Source of the DNA: Methylolobus aquaticus
GTDB taxonomy: Bacteria; Pseudomonadota; Gammaproteobacteria; Methylococcales; Methylococcaceae
DNA: 64,000 bases
Reading direction: 5' to 3'
Assembly: GCA_004168015.1 (NCBI GenBank)
Contig: SEYW01000003.1
Span: 124,001-188,000 of the forward strand
Part shown: piece after piece, positions 36,548-45,464 of the stretch
Layout: each line of letters opens with the position of its first letter
Position numbering within the stretch: the stretch's first letter is position 1
Program-made: the position numbers and the translations under genes
The notes under the pieces: generated by a model
What the model was told of the DNA's origin: nothing
Seen by the model: the letters and a program-made list of their open reading frames with translations, nothing else
Databases searched by the model: none

Positions 36548-39500
36548 TCAACCATTGTCGTGCGAATGCCGTGCATCGAAGAGCTTCGAGAACGAAACGT
36601 ACACGGATGGTATGACAAATACTGTCAGAAAGGTTCCAATCGTCATGCCGCCGACGATAACCCAGCCGATCTGCTGTCGGCTCTCGGCGCCCGCCCCGGT
36701 CGCCAGGGCCAGCGGGAGAGCACCGAGGATCATCGTCAGCGAGGTCATGACTATCGGGCGCAACCTGAGCACCGCGGCAGTCGCCGCGGCATCGACGGCC
36801 GCCATGCCCGAGCGCGCGAGCTGGTTGGCGAACTCGACGATCAGGATGCCGTTCTTGGTGATCAGCCCGACGAGCATCACGAGGCCGATCTGACTGTAGA
36901 CGTTGAGCGTGCCCCCGCTGAGCTTGAGCGCGAGCAGCGCCCCGATCAGGGCGAGTGGCACCGTCAGCAGGATGATCAGCGGATCGGCGAAGCTCTCGAA
37001 CTGCGCCGCCAGCACCAGGTAGATGAAGGCCAGCGCAAACAGGAAAGTCAGGTACAGAGTTTGGCTGGACTCGCGAAATTCGAGCGACTGCCCGGTCAGA
37101 TCGGTCTTGAAGCTGGGCGGCAGCAACTCCCGCGCAACGCGGTCGAACTCGGCCAGCGCCTGCCCCAGCGTAAACCCCGGCGCGAGATTCGCGGAGACGG
37201 TCGCAGCCCGCAGGCGATTGAAGTGATTCAGTTCCTTGGCCGAGGCCAGCGTCTGCAAATCAACCACATTCGCCAGCTGTACGAGCTCGCCCTTTTCACT
37301 GCGCAAGTAGATGGAGAGGATGTCGCCCGGCACGGCGCGCTCGCTGTCCGCCAAGCGCACGATCACATCGTACTGTTCTCCCTCCCGCTTGAAACGGGTC
37401 ACCTGCCGGCCGCCGAGCAGCGTCTGCAGCGTGCGCCCGATCTCATCGATATCGACCCCGAGGTCGGCCGCCTTCTCCCGGTTCACGAACACGCGGATCT
37501 GCGGCTTGTCCATCTTCAGGTCGCTGTCGACGTTCATGATCCCGGGAAGCGTTGCGACCTTGCGCATGAAGCTGCCCACGCGCTCGTCCAGTTCCGCGTA
37601 GGTCGGCCCCTGGATCACGAACTGAACCGGCGGGTTCCGGAAATTCTGCCCGAGGGACGGAGGATTGATGGGAAAGGCGAGCACCCCCGGCAGGCTCGTG
37701 AATTTCGGCATCAGCTCGGCGGCGATTTGCTGCTGCGACCGTGTGCGCTCGCCCCATGGCACGAGCCGAACGAAGGCCAGCGCACTGTTGACCGGATTCG
37801 GCCGTTCCAACCCGGGCGCGACGACCATGAAATAGCTGCTGACTTCCGGGATGACGGCGACGAATTTTTCGATCTGCGCCGCGTACGCATCGGTGTAGTC
37901 GATCGATGCACCCTCGGGGGCGGAGATCGCACCGATGATGTTGCCGCGATCCTCCTGCGGCGACAGTTCCGACGGCAGCGCCGCAAACAGCCGGTAGGTC
38001 ACATAGCCCATCAGGCCCATCAACAGGAAAGTCCAGAGACCATGGCGCAGCCACACGCGCAGCAGCGCCTCGAAGCCCCGCATCATCCGTCCGGGCACGG
38101 CGGGCTCGTGGCCGCCGGCCTCTGGCCCGCTCGCGCGCAGCAGGCGGGAGCACATCATCGGCGTGAGCGTCAACGCCACGAAACCGGACACCAGCACCGC
38201 GCAGGATACCGCCAGCGCGAATTCCGAGAACAATCGCCCGGTGTTGCCGCTCATGAAGGCCAGTGGCGTGAAGACCGAGGCCAAGGTCAACGTCATCGCG
38301 ATCACGGCGAAGGCGATCTCCCGACTACCCTCCAGCGCCGCGGGAAACGGCTTCATGCCGGATTCGATGCGCCGGAATATGTTCTCCATCATGACGATCG
38401 CGTCGTCGACCACGAGACCGATCGCCAGCACCAGCGCCAGCAGCGTCAGGATGTTGACGGAAAAGTCGAACACATAAAGAAAGATGAACGCACCGATCAG
38501 CGACACCGGAATCGTCACGAAGGGAATCAGCAGCGTGCGGAACGAGCGCAGGAACACGAATGTGACGGCGAGCACCAAGCCCAGCGCTTCGAACAACGCC
38601 TTGTAGACGGCACGGATCGACTCCTCGATGAACAGCGAGGTATCGAAGGAAACCCGCAGCGTCATGCCCTCCGGCAGCGTCGCATTGATCTTCGGCAATT
38701 CATCCTTGACCAGCCGCGCGACTTCGAGCGTGTTGGCCGTCGCCTGTTTGACGACACCCAGTCCCACTGCCGGATTGCCGTTCACGCGCACGATGTTGCG
38801 CTCGTCCTCGGAGCCGATCTCGGCACGTCCGACGTCGGTCAGACGAATCGGATAGCCGTTGACCTCGCGGATGATCAGCGCATTGAATTGCTCGGGCGTC
38901 CGCAAGTCGGTTTCGCTGAAGACCGTCATCTCCCGCATCAGGCCCTCGATACGCCCGCCCGGGAGTTCGACGTTGCGACGCTGCAGTGCGTTCTCGACAT
39001 CCCCCACGGTCAGACCGTGCGCGGCGAGCCGGTCCCGATCGAGCCAGATGCGCATCGCGTAGCGCCGCTCGCCGCCGATGATCACATTCGAGACACCGGG
39101 CAGGGTCTGCAGGCGATCCTGCACAAAGCGGTCGGCAATGTCGGTGATCTCGAGCGCACTGTGGCGTTCGCTGGAGAACGCCAACCAGAGTACCGGCTGC
39201 GCGTCCGCATCGATCTTGCTGATGACCGGCTCTTCGATTTCCTCCGGCAGGCGGGCGCGCACGCGCGACACGCGGTCGCGCACGTCGGCCGCCGCCGAGT
39301 CCGGATCGCGTGCCAGGGTGAATTCGACCGAGATCCGGCTGACCTCCTCGCGACTGACCGACTTCAGAATCTTGATGCCCTCGATTCCGGACAGCGAATC
39401 CTCGAGCGGGCGAGTCACCTGGCTCTCGATGACCTCGGCGCTGGCGCCCTTGTAGACCGTGTTCACCGAGACCACCGAGGCGTCGATATCGGGATACTCG

Positions 39501-39604
39501 CGGACCGGCAGGCGTTCGAAGCACATGGCCCCGAGCAGGATCAGGATCAGGCTGGCGACGGTCGCCAGAACGGGACGTCGGATCGAGAGATCGGACAGGA
39601 CCAT
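36548..39604 (-). CDS. RND multidrug efflux pump, HAE1 family (AcrB-like)
   Basis: 1,018 residues. Twelve transmembrane helices in the 1+5+1+5 RND pattern with two large periplasmic loops. The start SDLSIRRPVLATVASLILILLG and the proton-relay helix GLVVDDAIVMMENIFRR (paired Asp) are typical. It exports hydrophobic compounds with a periplasmic adaptor and an outer-membrane channel. The ATG at 39604 is seven bases after the adaptor stop. No TolC-like gene is in the cluster. The copper cluster begins 182 bases downstream on the same strand, but a functional link is not shown; the HAE1 features argue against a CusA-type metal pump. Confidence 0.93.
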   Translation of the reverse strand: MVLSDLSIRRPVLATVASLILILLGAMCFERLPVREYPDIDASVVSVNTVYKGASAEVIESQVTRPLEDSLSGIEGIKILKSVSREEVSRISVEFTLARDPDSAAADVRDRVSRVRARLPEEIEEPVISKIDADAQPVLWLAFSSERHSALEITDIADRFVQDRLQTLPGVSNVIIGGERRYAMRIWLDRDRLAAHGLTVGDVENALQRRNVELPGGRIEGLMREMTVFSETDLRTPEQFNALIIREVNGYPIRLTDVGRAEIGSEDERNIVRVNGNPAVGLGVVKQATANTLEVARLVKDELPKINATLPEGMTLRVSFDTSLFIEESIRAVYKALFEALGLVLAVTFVFLRSFRTLLIPFVTIPVSLIGAFIFLYVFDFSVNILTLLALVLAIGLVVDDAIVMMENIFRRIESGMKPFPAALEGSREIAFAVIAMTLTLASVFTPLAFMSGNTGRLFSEFALAVSCAVLVSGFVALTLTPMMCSRLLRASGPEAGGHEPAVPGRMMRGFEALLRVWLRHGLWTFLLMGLMGYVTYRLFAALPSELSPQEDRGNIIGAISAPEGASIDYTDAYAAQIEKFVAVIPEVSSYFMVVAPGLERPNPVNSALAFVRLVPWGERTRSQQQIAAELMPKFTSLPGVLAFPINPPSLGQNFRNPPVQFVIQGPTYAELDERVGSFMRKVATLPGIMNVDSDLKMDKPQIRVFVNREKAADLGVDIDEIGRTLQTLLGGRQVTRFKREGEQYDVIVRLADSERAVPGDILSIYLRSEKGELVQLANVVDLQTLASAKELNHFNRLRAATVSANLAPGFTLGQALAEFDRVARELLPPSFKTDLTGQSLEFRESSQTLYLTFLFALAFIYLVLAAQFESFADPLIILLTVPLALIGALLALKLSGGTLNVYSQIGLVMLVGLITKNGILIVEFANQLARSGMAAVDAAATAAVLRLRPIVMTSLTMILGALPLALATGAGAESRQQIGWVIVGGMTIGTFLTVFVIPSVYVSFSKLFDARHSHDNG

Positions 39605-39611
39605 CGGGGAA

Positions 39612-40703
39612 TCAGCCCTGGGGTTCCAGCACCGACACGGTGGCGCCGTCGCGCAACTTGGTCTGGCCATCGGTCACGACACGATCGCCGGGAGCCAGTC
39701 CCGACATGATCTCCACCGCGCCCTGCCGATGACGGCCGGTCGTAACCTCGACCATGTTCACCTTGTCGCCGGCAAGGCGGAACACGTAGGCGCTGCTGCT
39801 CTTCTGCACGATGGCCTGTTCGGGCACGAACAGCGCCTCGCGCGTGCCGGCGAGCCCGAGCCGGATCCGCGTGAACATACCCGGCCGCAGCAGCATCCTG
39901 TCGTTCGGCAACCGCGCCCGGATCCGCACCGTTCGCGTCGCCTCGTCCAGGCGCGGATCGATCGCAAAGATCCTTCCGGCAAAGGTCCGGCCAGGGTAAG
40001 CCTCGACGCTGGCGGTAACTGCCAGCCCGTTGCCTATCGAACCCGAAAACTTCTCGGGAATCTTGAAATCGAGTTTGACCGGATCGACCGCCTCCAGATT
40101 GACGAGATCCTGGCCAACGGAAACGTAGTCGCCCACGCTGACTACGCGCAAACCGATAATGCCGTCGAACGGAGCCCGGATCACCATCTTCGCAAGGCGA
40201 ACCCGCTCGCGCTCGACCGTGGCATCGGAGACCTTCAGCTTGGCCAGTACCTCGTCGTACTGCTGCACGCTGGTCAGGTTCTTGCGGCGCATCTCCTTGA
40301 CCCGCTCGAAGTTCTGACGGTCCAGCAACTGCTGCGCTTCAGCCTGGGCCAGGGTGGCTCGGATCTCATCGGCGTTCAGCACGAACAGCTCATCGCCAGT
40401 CCGAACCTTCGCGCCTTCGGTGAAGCGAATTGCCTCGATGCGGGCAGCCAGTTCCGGACGAATCACCACCGACTCGTTCGCCGCCAGCGTGCCGACCGCG
40501 GTAATTTCGTCATCCACGCGCTCCTTCGAGACCCTCGCCACACGGACGCCGACGGCCGGCGGCGGCCCTGGGGATGGTGGCGTCGGCGCTGCCTGCTGCT
40601 CAGCGGGGAGATCGCCCGGGGCGACGGTTTGCCAATACCGCCACAGCCCCAGACCGGCAGCAAGTGCCAGCAGGGCGGTCAGCGCGAGAATTCGGGTCCG
40701 CAT
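39612..40703 (-). CDS. RND efflux periplasmic adaptor (membrane fusion protein)
   Basis: 363 residues. An N-terminal signal or anchor helix (about 5-22) has no lipobox Cys. A Pro-rich linker, lipoyl halves (VIRPELAARIEAI and APFDGIIGLRVVSVGDYV), a short alpha-hairpin between them and beta-barrel regions follow. It links the inner-membrane pump to an outer-membrane channel. First gene of the adaptor-pump pair; promoter would lie in the 188 bases up to grx. Confidence 0.92.
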   Translation of the reverse strand: MRTRILALTALLALAAGLGLWRYWQTVAPGDLPAEQQAAPTPPSPGPPPAVGVRVARVSKERVDDEITAVGTLAANESVVIRPELAARIEAIRFTEGAKVRTGDELFVLNADEIRATLAQAEAQQLLDRQNFERVKEMRRKNLTSVQQYDEVLAKLKVSDATVERERVRLAKMVIRAPFDGIIGLRVVSVGDYVSVGQDLVNLEAVDPVKLDFKIPEKFSGSIGNGLAVTASVEAYPGRTFAGRIFAIDPRLDEATRTVRIRARLPNDRMLLRPGMFTRIRLGLAGTREALFVPEQAIVQKSSSAYVFRLAGDKVNMVEVTTGRHRQGAVEIMSGLAPGDRVVTDGQTKLRDGATVSVLEPQG

Positions 40704-40891
40704 GTAAGGATATCGAAGAGGGCACGGCCACTCGTGCCGGCGATGAAAAATCGGCGGGGAAAGACTCCGGAATCCACCCGCGTGTCGGCGGTGGCCCGTG
40801 GCTGGCGTCGTACCGGAAACCGACCCTAACTGTCGTAGACGTATCCGGCTCGAAGGATCAGGACTGAGAGGAAATGCTCTCGGTCATGCGG

Positions 40892-41152
40892 TCAGCCGGC
40901 TTCGAGCAGCGCGTCCAGTTGTCCGGATCGGTCCAGGGCCGCCAGGTCGTCAAAGCCCCCGACATGGAAGTCGTCGATGAAGATCTGAGGTACTGTCCGC
41001 CGCTGCGTCCGGGCGATCATTTCGCTCAGGCGCGCCGGCTCAACATCGACCTGTATCTTTTCGATCTGCTCAACGCCTTTCGCGTTAAGCAACCGTTCCG
41101 CCATACGACAGAACGAACATAAGCGACTCGTGTACATCACGACTTTGGGCAT
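40892..41152 (-). CDS. Glutaredoxin (GrxC-like) with CSFC active site
   Basis: 86 residues. MPKVVMYTSRLCSFCRMAERLL places the dithiol site at Cys12 and Cys15; the usual CPYC is CSFC here. TVPQIFID (cis-Pro) and GGFDDL complete the glutathione-binding face. It reduces disulfides and glutathionylated proteins in the cytoplasm. The ATG at 41152 fits the family; the frame continues nine codons upstream. It diverges from the DUF2892 gene. Confidence 0.9.
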   Translation of the reverse strand: MPKVVMYTSRLCSFCRMAERLLNAKGVEQIEKIQVDVEPARLSEMIARTQRRTVPQIFIDDFHVGGFDDLAALDRSGQLDALLEAG

Positions 41153-41244
41153 GCCCGCTCCGGAAGAAGGGTTGAGCATTTAGTGTACCATGCACCCTCC
41201 GAGAACCGCCGCCTCGCGGCCGCTGATGAAGGGGTGAAAGAATT

Positions 41245-41469
41245 ATGACCACTGAACGCTGGGTCCGCGTCGTCGCCGGATTCTTTGTGTTGCTGTCACT
41301 GAGCCTGGGTATCGAGACCAGTCCCTTGTTCGTCAGTTCGAACTGGCTCTGGTTCACTGCGTTCGTCGGCGCCAATCTCTTGCAGAGCGGTTTCACCCGG
41401 CTCTGCCCGCTCGAAACGATCCTGAGAAAGATGGGCGTGAAATCTGCCGAGAGCGCCTGCTCCCGCTGA
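41245..41469 (+). CDS. DUF2892 (YgaP-like) small membrane protein
   Basis: 74 residues with two hydrophobic helices (about 8-25 and 33-50) and the CPLETILRKMGVK tail, typical of DUF2892 inner-membrane domains often linked to rhodanese or sulfur metabolism. Function is unknown. AAGAATT precedes the ATG rather than a clear ribosome site. Convergent with amtB. Confidence 0.85.
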   Translation: MTTERWVRVVAGFFVLLSLSLGIETSPLFVSSNWLWFTAFVGANLLQSGFTRLCPLETILRKMGVKSAESACSR

Positions 41470-41536
41470 CCGAAGCCTCACGTTCCGCGCGCCAGCCCCC
41501 CCGGGGCGGATCGCCGGTAACGTCGCCGCAATGAAA

Positions 41537-41558
41537 ACGGGCGCCCTGAGGCGCCCGT
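41537..41558 (-). terminator. Rho-independent terminator of glnK-amtB
   Basis: A 9-bp stem ACGGGCGCC / GGCGCCCGT with a four-base loop, followed on the minus strand by TTTTC. It lies about 30 bases after the amtB stop. Confidence 0.8.
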
Positions 41559-41585
41559 CCGCGAAGTCCGGAATGTCCGGTTCGA

Positions 41586-42995
41586 TCAGAGGTTGTAGCC
41601 GCGCTCGTTGTGCTCGGCCAGGTCGAGACCCAGCGTCTCGTCTTCCGGGGAAATCCTCAGGCCGCCGACCAGCAGGCCGACCACCTTCAGAATGATGTAG
41701 GTGCCGATCGTCGTGAAGACGACCGTGACCAACACGCCCTTGACCTGCACGCCAAGCTGCGCACCGATCGTGATGCCTTCAGCCAGGCCAGCGCCACCGA
41801 GCTCGGCCGCCGCGCACAGGCCGGTCAGAATGGCACCGACGATACCGCCGACGGCGTGGACACCGAACACGTCCAGCGAGTCGTCATAGCCCATCGCGCG
41901 CTTCAGTTTCGTCGAAGCCAGGAAGCACGCCACGCCGGCCACGCCACCGATCAGCAGCGCGCCCATCGGACCCGCGGTGCCGGCCGCCGGGGTGATAGCG
42001 ACCAGTCCGGCGACGGCGCCCGACACGATACCGAGGACGCTCGGCTTGCCGTGGGTCAACCACTCGCTAAACATCCAGGCCAGGGCCGCCGTGGCCGTCG
42101 CGATTTGCGTGGTTGCCATCGCCATGCCAGCCGTACCGTTCGCCGCCACGGCGCTGCCCGCGTTAAAGCCGAACCAGCCGACCCACAGCATCGACGCGCC
42201 GATCACGGTGAGCACCAGGTTGTGCGGCGGCATCGGGGTTTCGGGATAGCCTTTGCGCTTGCCGAGCATCAGCGCGGTCACAAAGCCCGCGATACCCGCA
42301 TTGATGTGAACGACCGTGCCGCCCGCGAAATCAAGGACGCCCCAGTCCCACATCAAGCCACCGTCACCGCTCCATACCATGTGGGCGATCGGGGTGTACA
42401 CCAACGTAAACCAGATTGCAGTGAATAGCAGCAGCGCGGAAAACTTCATGCGCTCGGCGAAGGCACCCACGGTCAACGCCGGGGTGATGATCGCGAACGT
42501 CATCTGGAAGGTCATGAACACCGTTTCGGGGATCGTCATGGTCAGGCTGTCGCGCTCCACCGAAGAGAGGAACGCCTTGCCGAAACCGCCAATCAACGAG
42601 TGGAAGTTGAACACACCCTTTTCCATGCCGGTGGTGTCGAAGGCCAGACTGTAGCCGTATAGCATCCACAGCACAGTCATCAACGACGTGATGGCGAAGC
42701 ATTGCATCAACACCGACAGCACGTTCTTCGTTCGCACCATGCCGGCGTAGAACAGCGATAGGCCGGGGATGGTCATGAACAGCACTAAAGCCGTGGAGGT
42801 CAGCATCCATGCCGTGTCACCGGAGTCCAGTTTCGGTTTTTCCTCAGCTGCCGCGGCCGTGTCCGGCGCGGCTTCGGTCTCGATGACCTCGACGATGGTC
42901 TCGGTGACCGTGCCTGCGGGCGAAACCGTCTCGGCGAATGCAGCGCCCGACAAACCCAAGCTCAGGAAAAGCAACAACCCAGTCAAATATCTCAT
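41586..42995 (-). CDS. amtB: Ammonium transporter AmtB
   Basis: 469 residues. A cleavable signal (about 1-21) is followed by a Glu/Ala-rich insert (about 22-55) and eleven transmembrane helices. GLSLFYAGMVRTKN, the NAGSAVAANG segment, and the pore histidines in the VVHINAGIAG and FGVHAVGGIVGA helices mark it as Amt/MEP. It conducts ammonium across the inner membrane and is blocked by GlnK. It is 15 bases downstream of glnK, the standard pairing, and ends in a strong terminator. Confidence 0.96.
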   Translation of the reverse strand: MRYLTGLLLFLSLGLSGAAFAETVSPAGTVTETIVEVIETEAAPDTAAAAEEKPKLDSGDTAWMLTSTALVLFMTIPGLSLFYAGMVRTKNVLSVLMQCFAITSLMTVLWMLYGYSLAFDTTGMEKGVFNFHSLIGGFGKAFLSSVERDSLTMTIPETVFMTFQMTFAIITPALTVGAFAERMKFSALLLFTAIWFTLVYTPIAHMVWSGDGGLMWDWGVLDFAGGTVVHINAGIAGFVTALMLGKRKGYPETPMPPHNLVLTVIGASMLWVGWFGFNAGSAVAANGTAGMAMATTQIATATAALAWMFSEWLTHGKPSVLGIVSGAVAGLVAITPAAGTAGPMGALLIGGVAGVACFLASTKLKRAMGYDDSLDVFGVHAVGGIVGAILTGLCAAAELGGAGLAEGITIGAQLGVQVKGVLVTVVFTTIGTYIILKVVGLLVGGLRISPEDETLGLDLAEHNERGYNL

Positions 42996-43010
42996 CTGAT
43001 TCTCCGTTTC

Positions 43011-43660
<650 letters not shown>

Positions 43661-43912
43661 ATGTTCGATCCCGCATCCCTCGATGAACTCTCCAAGCGTC
43701 TGGCCGACGCCATCCCCGGCGGCTTGGTGCAGATCCGCGACGAGATTCAGAGAAATTTCCGCGCCATCCTTCAGGGCACCTTGTCCCAGATGAATCTGGT
43801 CAGTCGCGAGGAATTCGACGTGCAGCGCGAGGTGCTGGCCCGCACCCGGGCCAAACTCGAAGCGCTCGAAGCCCAGATCGCCGAGCTGGAAAAGCAGCTT
43901 CTGAAGCCCTAG
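43661..43912 (+). CDS. ubiK: Ubiquinone biosynthesis accessory factor UbiK (YqiC/BMFP)
   Basis: 83 residues. The N-terminal amphipathic helix (DELSKRLADAIPGG) and the C-terminal coiled coil starting MNLVSREEFDVQREVLARTR are the YqiC/UbiK signature. It forms trimers and helps the soluble Ubi complex work with UbiJ in aerobic ubiquinone synthesis. It starts ubiK-comM-rep, next to divergent glnK-amtB, a common gammaproteobacterial neighbourhood. Confidence 0.93.
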   Translation: MFDPASLDELSKRLADAIPGGLVQIRDEIQRNFRAILQGTLSQMNLVSREEFDVQREVLARTRAKLEALEAQIAELEKQLLKP

Positions 43913-43931
43913 CGCCCGGCCGCGTCGCAGC

Positions 43932-45461
43932 GTGAGCCTGGCCATCGTCTACACGCGGGGAAGGCAGGGTATCGCAGCCCCGCTGGTCACGGTTGAAGTT
44001 CATATCTCCAACGGCCTGCCGAACTTCACCATCGTGGGCCTGCCCGAAACCGCCGTGAAGGAAAGCAAGGACCGCGTCCGCGGCGCCCTGCTCAATTGCC
44101 ACTTCGAATTCCCCGCCCAGCGCATCACCGTCAACATGGCGCCGGCCGACATTCCCAAGGAAGGCGGCCGCTTCGACCTGGCCATCGCACTCGGCATCCT
44201 CGCCGCCTCGGGGCAGATCCGTCGTGAAGCGCTGGCGGCGATGGAGTGCGTTGGCGAGTTGTCCCTGAGCGGCGAACTGCGGCCGATCGTCGGCGCCTTG
44301 CCGGTCACCGTCGAAGCCCGCAATGCGGGCCGATCGCTGGTTTTGCCCTGCGGCAATGCTGCCGAGGCCAGTCTGGTCGACGGCGCCGACATCATGCCGG
44401 CAGCTCACCTGCTTCAGGTTTGTGCGCAACTGAACGGTCAGGAATCCATCGCATTCGGGACCTCGGTCCCCGAATTCGAGGCGCCCGCAACCATCCCGCC
44501 GGATCCCCCCGATTTCGCGGACGTGCAAGGTCATTTCCAGGCCAAGCGCGCGCTGGAGGTGGCTGCCGTCGGCCGTCACAACCTGCTGATGGCGGGCCCG
44601 CCGGGCACGGGCAAGTCCATGCTCGCCACCCGCCTGCCGGGCATCCTGCCACCGTTGAGCGAGGCCGAAGCGCTGGAAACCGCGGCGATCGCATCGGTCA
44701 GCGAGTTGCCGTTCGCGCCTGCGCTGTGGCGAACGCCGCCGTTCCGCGCACCGCATCACACGGCCTCGGCACCGGCCCTGGTCGGCGGTGGCAGCAACCC
44801 GCGGCCCGGCGAGATCTCGCTGGCGCATAATGGCGTGCTGTTCCTCGACGAACTGCCCGAATTCGACCGCAAGGTACTCGAGGTACTGCGGGAACCGATG
44901 GAAGCCGGCACGATCACCATCTCGCGCGCGGCCCGGCGCGTCGACTTCCCGGCACGCTTCCAGCTCATCGCCGCGATGAATCCCTGTCCCTGCGGCTATC
45001 TGGGCGATGCCTCCGGACGCTGCCATTGCACCGCGGATCAGGTGCAGCGGTACCGCCAGCGCATATCAGGCCCATTGCTCGATCGCATCGACATGCATAT
45101 CGAGGTTCCGCGCATCGGACACGCGATGCTGCGCGACGCCAGCCCCGACCGAGAGGAAGCCAGCGCCACGATCCGCGCACGGGTTGCCGCGGCCCGCCAG
45201 CGTGCGCTGGACCGGAGTGGCGTGCCGAATGCCGCGCTGACGCCGCAACAGATCAAGCGCGTCTGCCGGCTCGATGCGCCGGGACAGAACCTGCTGGAGC
45301 AGGCGATTGAGCGGCTCGGCCTGTCGCACCGCGCCTATCACCGCATCCTGAAGGTGGCGCGCACCATCGCCGATGTCGCCGGCAGCGCCGACATTCTTCC
45401 GCCGCACATCGGCGAGGCGATCTCCTACCGCCGGCTCGACCGCCAAACCCCGGCCGCGTGA
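43932..45461 (+). CDS. comM: ComM/YifB AAA+ Mg-chelatase-like ATPase
   Basis: 509 residues, GTG start at 43932. The N-terminal Lon-S5-like part (GLPNFTIVGLPETAVKESKDRVR) precedes an AAA+ domain with Walker A GPPGTGKS (about 222), GEISLAHNGVLFLDELPEF (Walker B) and the Mg-chelatase C-terminal region NPCPCGYLGD with C-x-C. ComM is a hexameric branch-migration helicase that helps integrate DNA in natural transformation. It follows ubiK by 19 bases and rep by only three bases in the other direction, so the three may form an operon. Confidence 0.95.
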   Translation: MSLAIVYTRGRQGIAAPLVTVEVHISNGLPNFTIVGLPETAVKESKDRVRGALLNCHFEFPAQRITVNMAPADIPKEGGRFDLAIALGILAASGQIRREALAAMECVGELSLSGELRPIVGALPVTVEARNAGRSLVLPCGNAAEASLVDGADIMPAAHLLQVCAQLNGQESIAFGTSVPEFEAPATIPPDPPDFADVQGHFQAKRALEVAAVGRHNLLMAGPPGTGKSMLATRLPGILPPLSEAEALETAAIASVSELPFAPALWRTPPFRAPHHTASAPALVGGGSNPRPGEISLAHNGVLFLDELPEFDRKVLEVLREPMEAGTITISRAARRVDFPARFQLIAAMNPCPCGYLGDASGRCHCTADQVQRYRQRISGPLLDRIDMHIEVPRIGHAMLRDASPDREEASATIRARVAAARQRALDRSGVPNAALTPQQIKRVCRLDAPGQNLLEQAIERLGLSHRAYHRILKVARTIADVAGSADILPPHIGEAISYRRLDRQTPAA

Positions 45462-45464
45462 CGC

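Noticed and set aside
36428-39709. 1,093-codon plus-strand open frame
   Set aside because: Exact antisense shadow of the RND pump; highly skewed toward Arg, His and Gln, without domains or a ribosome site.
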